NCBI GenBank assembly: GCA_947442905.1
Contig: CANEWV010000028.1
Location: 1-10,600, forward strand
Direction: 5' to 3'
Length of the DNA stretch: 10,600 nt
Source of the DNA: Chitinophagaceae bacterium
GTDB lineage: Bacteria > Bacteroidota > Bacteroidia > Chitinophagales > Chitinophagaceae
The notes below the pieces were generated by a model. It ran no database searches and had not been told where the DNA came from. It saw nothing but the letters and a program-made list of their open reading frames with translations. Positions within the stretch are counted from its first letter, which is position 1, and every line of letters begins with the position of its first letter. Position numbers and translations under genes: made by a program. Shown here one piece after another: positions 6,556 through 10,600 of this stretch.

Positions 6556-7290
6556 ATGATACCATATTGGATGAGTAGAACGCAGTTAATGCTTGGGGAT
6601 GCACCCATCGAAGCACTGATGTCTAAAAATGTACTCGTGGTAGGATTAGGTGGCGTTGGTGGTATTTGCGCCGAAATGATTGCGCGCGCAGGTGTGGGCA
6701 AAATGACGATTGTAGATGCGGACACCGTAGATTTGAGCAATGTAAATAGGCAAATTCCAGCGCTTCATTCTACAGCTGGAAAACCCAAAGCGGAAGTTAT
6801 GGCCGAAAGGTTAAAAGACATCAACCCAGATTTAGATTTAACAGTTTTAACTGAGTATATTAAAGAAGAGCGTACCCGCGAGATATTAGACAACGGCGCT
6901 TTTGATTACGCCGTAGATTGCATTGACACTTTATCACCTAAAGTGTATTTTATAAAAGCTTGTATCGAAAGAAAAATCCCGATTGTAAGTTCGTTAGGGG
7001 CCGGCGGAAAAATGGATCCATCACAAATTAAAGTGACCGATATTTCAAAAACGTATCAGTGTAATTTGGCAAAGTATGTAAGAAAAAAATTACATGCACT
7101 GGACATTTACAAAGGCTTAACCGTTGTGTTTAGCCCAGAAATAGTAGACCAGTCTAAAATTATTGAAACAGAAAAAGCATTTCCCAAAAAATCTATTATT
7201 GGCACACTTTCATACATGCCTGCCATATTTGGCTGTACAACAGCTAGCGTGGTAATAAGGGATTTGGCGGAGTTAGAATTAATAGCGTAA
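6556..7290 (+). CDS. tcdA: tRNA threonylcarbamoyladenosine dehydratase TcdA (ThiF/E1 family)
   Basis: Cytoplasmic ATP-dependent enzyme that converts t6A37 to its cyclic form ct6A in ANN-decoding tRNAs. With ATG at 6556 the protein has 244 residues, near the usual length. The N-terminal block WMSRTQLMLG (5-14) matches the family opening W-x-SRTxLLxG, which favours this ATG over the downstream ATG at 6571. Family landmarks are the Rossmann glycine motif VVGLGGVGG (28-36), the E1-type DADTVDLSNVNRQ (54-66) with conserved Arg65, VDCIDT and SSLGAGGKMDP. A TTG sits one codon earlier (6553) but adds nothing. The gene is divergent from the propeller gene (71-base gap) and overlaps the convergent NamZ-like gene by 12 bases. 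Other ThiF-family roles such as MoeB are less likely because the paired zinc cysteines are not seen. Confidence 0.92.
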   Translation: MIPYWMSRTQLMLGDAPIEALMSKNVLVVGLGGVGGICAEMIARAGVGKMTIVDADTVDLSNVNRQIPALHSTAGKPKAEVMAERLKDINPDLDLTVLTEYIKEERTREILDNGAFDYAVDCIDTLSPKVYFIKACIERKIPIVSSLGAGGKMDPSQIKVTDISKTYQCNLAKYVRKKLHALDIYKGLTVVFSPEIVDQSKIIETEKAFPKKSIIGTLSYMPAIFGCTTASVVIRDLAELELIA

Positions 7291-8445
7291 GTAAGGTTCC
7301 ATCTGTTCCTTCCAGCCCGCGCAGTGGGTTAATTTTGTGCAGTTCGCAATAAATTGTGGGAGTGGTAAATCAAATAATTTTTGCGCATTACTAATGCCTA
7401 ATAATTTACTGAGGTGATCTTCACCACTTGGGTTTACGGCCGTTTTATAAGGCGCCCACTCAAACGCCTGCGGGTGTTTTGCACGAATCATATATACAAG
7501 AAGCAAACCAAAAAATACGGGTTTAAAATAGGCTGGGTCTATGACCTCAAAATGTATACCCTTGCAAAGTGTATTTGCGTATTTACCAGATGTAGGCGTC
7601 AATGAAATGTCACTGGCTTTTATTTCGTCACCAAAACTTTGGTTGATAAAACTAGTGATATCACTCGTTTGCATCCAGGGTGCAGCAGCGGTTTCAAAGC
7701 TGTAGGCGCTGACTCTTCCTTCACTAATATTTGTAGCTTCTAGTAAACATAGGCCCGGATATAATAACATACTATTTGGGCTTTGTATGGCTGGTGATGT
7801 AGGCGCAAAATTTGTTCCCCAATCTGTAACCAAATCATTGCGGTCCCAGTTTTTTACAGGAATAACTGTTATGTTGGCGCCAATATTTTTTGTGCTGTTA
7901 AAATAAATTGCCAGCTCGCCAAGGGTAGCACTGTGTTTGATAGGAATATTCCATCTGCCAATAAATGAACTTGAATTTTCTTCTAAAAAAGGGCCTTCCG
8001 CGGCGTAAAAATTTCCGGAAACAGGATTTGGCCTGTCCAGTACAATCAATTCTTTATTGTTAAGCGCACAGGCTTCTAACACATACGTTAAAGTCCAGAG
8101 GTAGGTGTAAAAACGAGCCCCAATGTCAGGAATGTCAAATAATAGGATGTCAATATTTTCTAAATCCTGTGCAGTAGGCATGTAGTTATTTCCATACAAA
8201 CTAATAATGGGAAGGCCTGTAATAGTGTCGATGCTATTTTGTTGCGCTTCGCCGTCTGGCGCCGTAGCCGAAATCCCATGTTCTGGACTAAATAAACAAA
8301 CAATATTAAAGCCTGCTTGCATCAGTGCCGTTCTTGAAAGTATACCGGTATTGGTAGTGGCTGCATCATTTGTAACAAGTCCTATAGACTTAGTTTTCCA
8401 TGCAGGATTTTGAAGGGTAATTTCATCTACACCAAAACAAATCAT
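7279..8445 (-). CDS. namZ: NamZ-like exo-beta-N-acetylmuramidase (DUF1343, GH171), no signal peptide
   Basis: DUF1343 protein of 388 residues. Characterised members (NamZ of Bacillus subtilis and Tannerella forsythia) release terminal N-acetylmuramic acid from peptidoglycan fragments for recycling. Landmarks in order: IGLVTNDAA (21-29), LFSPEHG (51-57), TGLPIISLYG (76-85), LFDIPDIGARFYTYLWTL (102-119), LDRPNP (136-141), EGPF (150-153), LGELA (175-179), YPGLCLLEATNISEGR (229-244) and SFETAAAPW (249-257). The last block departs from the common G-T-x-x-P-F-E form. The start is fixed by a 4-base ATGA overlap with the upstream YkgJ-type gene, and the N-terminus MICFGVDEITLQ has no signal peptide or lipobox. 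The protein is therefore predicted cytoplasmic, unlike the secreted members I know. No NagZ, MurQ or transport gene is nearby. The symbol is by family resemblance. Confidence 0.88.
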   Translation of the reverse strand: MICFGVDEITLQNPAWKTKSIGLVTNDAATTNTGILSRTALMQAGFNIVCLFSPEHGISATAPDGEAQQNSIDTITGLPIISLYGNNYMPTAQDLENIDILLFDIPDIGARFYTYLWTLTYVLEACALNNKELIVLDRPNPVSGNFYAAEGPFLEENSSSFIGRWNIPIKHSATLGELAIYFNSTKNIGANITVIPVKNWDRNDLVTDWGTNFAPTSPAIQSPNSMLLYPGLCLLEATNISEGRVSAYSFETAAAPWMQTSDITSFINQSFGDEIKASDISLTPTSGKYANTLCKGIHFEVIDPAYFKPVFFGLLLVYMIRAKHPQAFEWAPYKTAVNPSGEDHLSKLLGISNAQKLFDLPLPQFIANCTKLTHCAGWKEQMEPYLRY

Positions 8446-8933
8446 AGGGTTTCAGTTTTAGGTGCCTCCGCAAATTGAGTTTCTATTTTTAGCTGTTCCA
8501 CAATATTAAAAATGATGGGGCACCTGTTGTAATGCATAAATGTTGTAAAAAGTCTTTTATTAAAATGGGGCAGGTGCATGGCCGGAAATTCTTTGCATCC
8601 TTCAAATCTGTAATCGTAAACGGTGCACTTATTTTCTTTTAAAAAATGGCAGGGAACTGCACTCATAAGCATTGTTTCATTCATCCCTTTTTCGAGATAT
8701 TTTTTGTCAAATATTTCTCTGGTTTGATCTAAGTGTTTACTTAGTGCATCTGCCTCTTTTTCGTTGATATTAATCAGTAAAGTTTTGCAACAATTACCAC
8801 AAACCGTGCAGTCTATTTTTGGGGCAATTTTGTCATTTAAAGCATGCACTTTTTGGTCTACTGCAGCGGGGTCCATTTGCAATAAATATTGCCCAAATTG
8901 TTGGTTGGCCAGCTCATTTTCTTGACCCGCCAC
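8442..8933 (-). CDS. YkgJ-type cysteine-cluster protein (PF03692), GTG start
   Basis: Protein of 163 residues with the CxxCxxCC signature at Cys42, Cys45, Cys48 and Cys49, and further cysteines at 95 (VPCHF), 103 (NKCTVYD), 113 (EGCKEFP) and 138 (NRCPI). This pattern marks the YkgJ family, often called a putative zinc- or iron-chelating or Fe-S protein; its function is not established. There is no signal peptide, so it is probably cytoplasmic. The start given is GTG at 8933, the first NTG-type start after an in-frame TAG at 8987-8985; ATG at 8876 is an alternative. The 17 codons between the TAG and the GTG read like protein (AIKEADKYLETNLDRLL), so the true N-terminus may be longer or may have been cut by the TAG. 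Its TGA overlaps the NamZ-like ATG, so the two are translationally coupled. Confidence 0.85.
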   Translation of the reverse strand: MAGQENELANQQFGQYLLQMDPAAVDQKVHALNDKIAPKIDCTVCGNCCKTLLININEKEADALSKHLDQTREIFDKKYLEKGMNETMLMSAVPCHFLKENKCTVYDYRFEGCKEFPAMHLPHFNKRLFTTFMHYNRCPIIFNIVEQLKIETQFAEAPKTETL

Positions 8934-9024
8934 TAAGAGCCGGTCAAGGTTGGTTTCTAGGTATTTGTCTGCTTCTTTGATGGCCTAAAGGTACATTTCT
9001 ACTGTTTATTTTAAGAAAAACCCC

Positions 9025-9054
9025 AAAAAAGCCGATTTATCCACATAAACTGGC
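9025..9054 (-). terminator. Hairpin plus T-run upstream of the YkgJ-type gene (possible attenuator or terminator)
   Basis: Arms 9045-9054 and 9031-9040 pair around the 4-base loop 9041-9044, with eight Watson-Crick pairs, one wobble and one mismatch. On the - strand six T follow (9030-9025). The form is that of a weak rho-independent terminator, but no gene ending here on the - strand is known. It could stop antisense transcription out of the parE promoter region, act as a leader element for the YkgJ-type gene, or be chance in an AT-rich gap. Confidence 0.3.
9037..9045 (+). promoter_or_regulatory. Perfect DnaA-box match upstream of the parE-like gene
   Basis: TTATCCACA is an exact match to the DnaA-box consensus. 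It lies 29 bases before the -33 element of the parE-like promoter and overlaps the loop and inner stem of the hairpin at 9031-9054. A single box can serve DnaA as a transcription regulator. I found no second perfect box in the window, so this is not an origin by itself. An exact 9-mer arises by chance on either strand about once per 130 kb of random sequence. Confidence 0.35.
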
Positions 9055-9073
9055 CATTTGTAGAAAAGTAAAA

Positions 9074-9103
9074 TTGGGGCTGGTTACGAGGTAGTTAGAT
9101 TTG
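9074..9103 (+). promoter_or_regulatory. Promoter of the parE-like gene (Bacteroidota -33/-7 type)
   Basis: TTG (9074-9076) is followed after exactly 19 bases by TAGATTTG (9096-9103), a perfect TAnnTTTG. Spacing and both elements match the tRNA-Val promoter in this window. The expected start of transcription is shortly after 9103, giving a leader of roughly 45 bases before the ATG at 9155. The stretch 8934-9154 between the divergent genes holds this promoter, the DnaA-box match, the hairpin, the ribosome binding site and the possible 5' extension of the YkgJ-type gene. Confidence 0.78.
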
Positions 9104-9144
9104 CGGGTTGAGTAAAATGTGTGAACTCATTTACAGGAAAAAGT

Positions 9145-9149
9145 AGGAG
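9145..9149 (+). promoter_or_regulatory. Shine-Dalgarno sequence of the parE-like gene
   Basis: AGGAG lies 5 bases before the ATG at 9155, good spacing for 16S rRNA pairing. It is notable because no other gene start visible in this window has a clear Shine-Dalgarno match, in line with the known weak use of this signal in Bacteroidota. It supports the chosen start. Confidence 0.65.
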
Positions 9150-9154
9150 AAAAA

Positions 9155-10600
9155 ATGGCTGAAAAAGTAAACAATAGTGCATACGACGAATCGTCGATTA
9201 GGTCATTAGATTGGCGTGAACATATCAGGCTTCGTCCTGGTATGTATATTGGTAAATTAGGAGACGGTTCTGCAACGGATGATGGTATTTATGTACTCAT
9301 CAAAGAAGTGGTAGATAACTGTATTGATGAACATACCATGGGGCATGGTAAACAAGTTGAAATTACCATCGAAGATAAAACGGTAACCATCAGAGATTAC
9401 GGTAGAGGTATTCCACTTGGTAAAGTGGTGGATGTGGTAAGTAAAATTAACACGGGTGCTAAATACGATAGTAAGGCTTTCCAAAAAAGTGTGGGTTTAA
9501 ATGGAGTAGGTACCAAAGCGGTAAATGCATTAAGTCAATATTTTAAAGTAACCGCTTTTAGAGATGGTAGAGAAAAAACAGCCATTTTTGAAAGAGGTGT
9601 TTTAGTAGATGATCAAAAAGAAACAAAGAGCTCGGAACCTAATGGAACTTTAGTCGTTTTTGTTCCGGATGAAACCGTATTTAGAAATTTCCATTTCATC
9701 CATGAATACCTAGACGCGCAACTTTGGAATTATTGTTATTTGAATGCTGGTTTAACCATGCAGTTCAATGGCAAAAAGTATGTGAGTAAAAACGGTCTAC
9801 TAGATTTATTACTGCGCAAAACCAATCCCGACGAACTGCGTTATCCAATCATCCATTTAAAAGGAGAGGATATTGAAATAGCGGTTTCGCATAACAATGA
9901 TTACGGAGAAGATATTTTTTCTTTTGTAAACGGACAGTATACCACACAAGGGGGGACGCACCAACAAGCATTTAGAGAAGGCTACATTAAAGTGATTCGT
10001 GATTTCTTCAAAAAGGATTACGACGTTTCTGATATTAGAACAAGTATTGTAGCAGCGGTTTCTGTGCGCGTACAAGAGCCCGTTTTTGAAAGCCAAACAA
10101 AAACCAAATTAGGTTCTCAGTATGTTTTTGAAGGCGGACCTTCTATGAAAAAATTTATAGAAGAGTTTTTAGCCAAAGAACTTGATAACTTCTTACACCG
10201 CAACCCGGCAGTGGCTGATGCACTTCGTAAGCGTATCGAGCAAAGTGAAAGAGAGCGTAAAGAACTCGCTGGTATTAAAAAGCTAGCCAACGAGCGCGCC
10301 AAAAAAGCAAACCTGCATAATAAAAAATTAAGGGATTGTAGAGTACATTTAAGTGATGAACTGCCTGGTAAAAACAAGGAAGAGTTTATTGTACTGCAAA
10401 ACAATTCTACCATTTTTATTACGGAAGGAGATAGTGCGAGTGGAAGTATTACAAAATCTAGAAATGTAGATACCCAGGCTGTATTTAGTTTACGTGGTAA
10501 GCCACTTAATGCATACGGCCTCACTAAAAAAGTGGTGTATGAAAATGAAGAGTTTAACCTATTACAACACGCGCTCAATATTGAAGATGGACTTGAAGGG
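9155..10600 (+). CDS. parE: Type IIA DNA topoisomerase subunit B, ParE-like (3' end outside window)
   Basis: ATPase subunit of DNA topoisomerase IV or gyrase, which works with subunit A (ParC/GyrA) to pass DNA strands and relieve supercoils or catenanes. The first 482 residues are present and the frame is open to the window edge. The GHKL ATPase domain shows EVVDNCIDE (51-59, general base Glu51 and Mg-binding Asn55), DYGRGIP (81-87) and [14 protein letters not shown] (114-127). The transducer domain has QTKTKLG (314-320) with ATP-contacting Lys318. The Toprim domain starts with [10 protein letters not shown] (422-431, catalytic Glu424) and runs through SLRGKPLN (445-452). EGDSASGS rather than EGDSAGGS, and the short opening [21 protein letters not shown], fit the Bacteroidota proteins annotated topoisomerase IV subunit B. 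A paralogous GyrB is not excluded without the C-terminus. A parC-like gene is expected downstream. Confidence 0.92.
   Translation, partial: MAEKVNNSAYDESSIRSLDWREHIRLRPGMYIGKLGDGSATDDGIYVLIKEVVDNCIDEHTMGHGKQVEITIEDKTVTIRDYGRGIPLGKVVDVVSKINTGAKYDSKAFQKSVGLNGVGTKAVNALSQYFKVTAFRDGREKTAIFERGVLVDDQKETKSSEPNGTLVVFVPDETVFRNFHFIHEYLDAQLWNYCYLNAGLTMQFNGKKYVSKNGLLDLLLRKTNPDELRYPIIHLKGEDIEIAVSHNNDYGEDIFSFVNGQYTTQGGTHQQAFREGYIKVIRDFFKKDYDVSDIRTSIVAAVSVRVQEPVFESQTKTKLGSQYVFEGGPSMKKFIEEFLAKELDNFLHRNPAVADALRKRIEQSERERKELAGIKKLANERAKKANLHNKKLRDCRVHLSDELPGKNKEEFIVLQNNSTIFITEGDSASGSITKSRNVDTQAVFSLRGKPLNAYGLTKKVVYENEEFNLLQHALNIEDGLEG

Noticed and set aside
9025..9103. Replication origin suggested by the DnaA box next to a topoisomerase gene
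   Set aside because: Only one perfect box is present, with no box cluster, no AT-rich 13-mer array and no dnaA gene. ParE-like genes are not normally an origin marker.
10117..10578. 153-codon open frame antisense to the parE-like gene
   Set aside because: It is the complement of highly conserved topoisomerase coding sequence, with low-complexity Ser/Leu content and no recognisable family. The shorter antisense frames at 9257-9484 and 9857-10096 are rejected for the same reason.
1..10600. Mobile element, CRISPR array, phage, toxin-antitoxin or defence system
   Set aside because: No transposase, integrase, reverse transcriptase, nuclease, Cas-like protein or regularly spaced repeats are seen on either strand. 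The gene content is largely chromosomal housekeeping.

Overview
The window looks like a stretch of a Bacteroidota chromosome, probably Chitinophagales or a related order. It is AT-rich. Two strong promoter matches have the Bacteroidota form TTG-N19-TAnnTTTG, and almost no gene has a Shine-Dalgarno sequence. The gene set also fits: a CcmF-type cytochrome c assembly protein with the C-terminal part seen in this phylum, a DUF4294 protein, and a ParE-like type IIA topoisomerase subunit. The taxonomic placement is an inference from these features.

Layout, left to right. The + strand opens with the 3' end of a ccmF-like gene (2-976), followed closely by a DUF4294 envelope protein (985-1602). On the - strand is an N-degron pair, clpS then aat (2545 down to 1599), joined by a one-base stop/start overlap. 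Next on + is an isolated GH53 endo-beta-1,4-galactanase lipoprotein (2614-3645). The - strand then holds an RlmL-like 23S rRNA guanine-N2 methyltransferase (4822-3635). Beyond it is a tRNA-Val(UAC) gene with its own promoter and rho-independent terminator (5018-4863), then a small YciI-fold-like protein (5333-5043) and a secreted Asp-box beta-propeller protein (6484-5393). TcdA, which makes cyclic t6A in tRNA, is on + (6556-7290). A coupled - strand pair follows: a YkgJ-type cysteine-cluster protein and a NamZ/DUF1343 protein (8933-7279). The window ends inside a parE-like gene on + (from 9155), preceded by a 221-base regulatory region with a promoter, a perfect DnaA-box match, a hairpin and a rare clear ribosome binding site.

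Most genes are housekeeping functions: cytochrome c maturation, protein degradation signals, rRNA and tRNA modification, peptidoglycan turnover and chromosome topology. Transcription units are short and alternate in strand. All three convergent gene pairs overlap at their 3' ends.

I see no mobile element, CRISPR array, phage gene, toxin-antitoxin pair or defence system, and no clearly new multi-gene system. The points most worth checking are the coding-like sequence upstream of the YkgJ start that is cut by an in-frame TAG, the lack of a signal peptide on the NamZ-like protein, the DnaA box and hairpin upstream of parE, and variant motifs in the RlmL-like enzyme.
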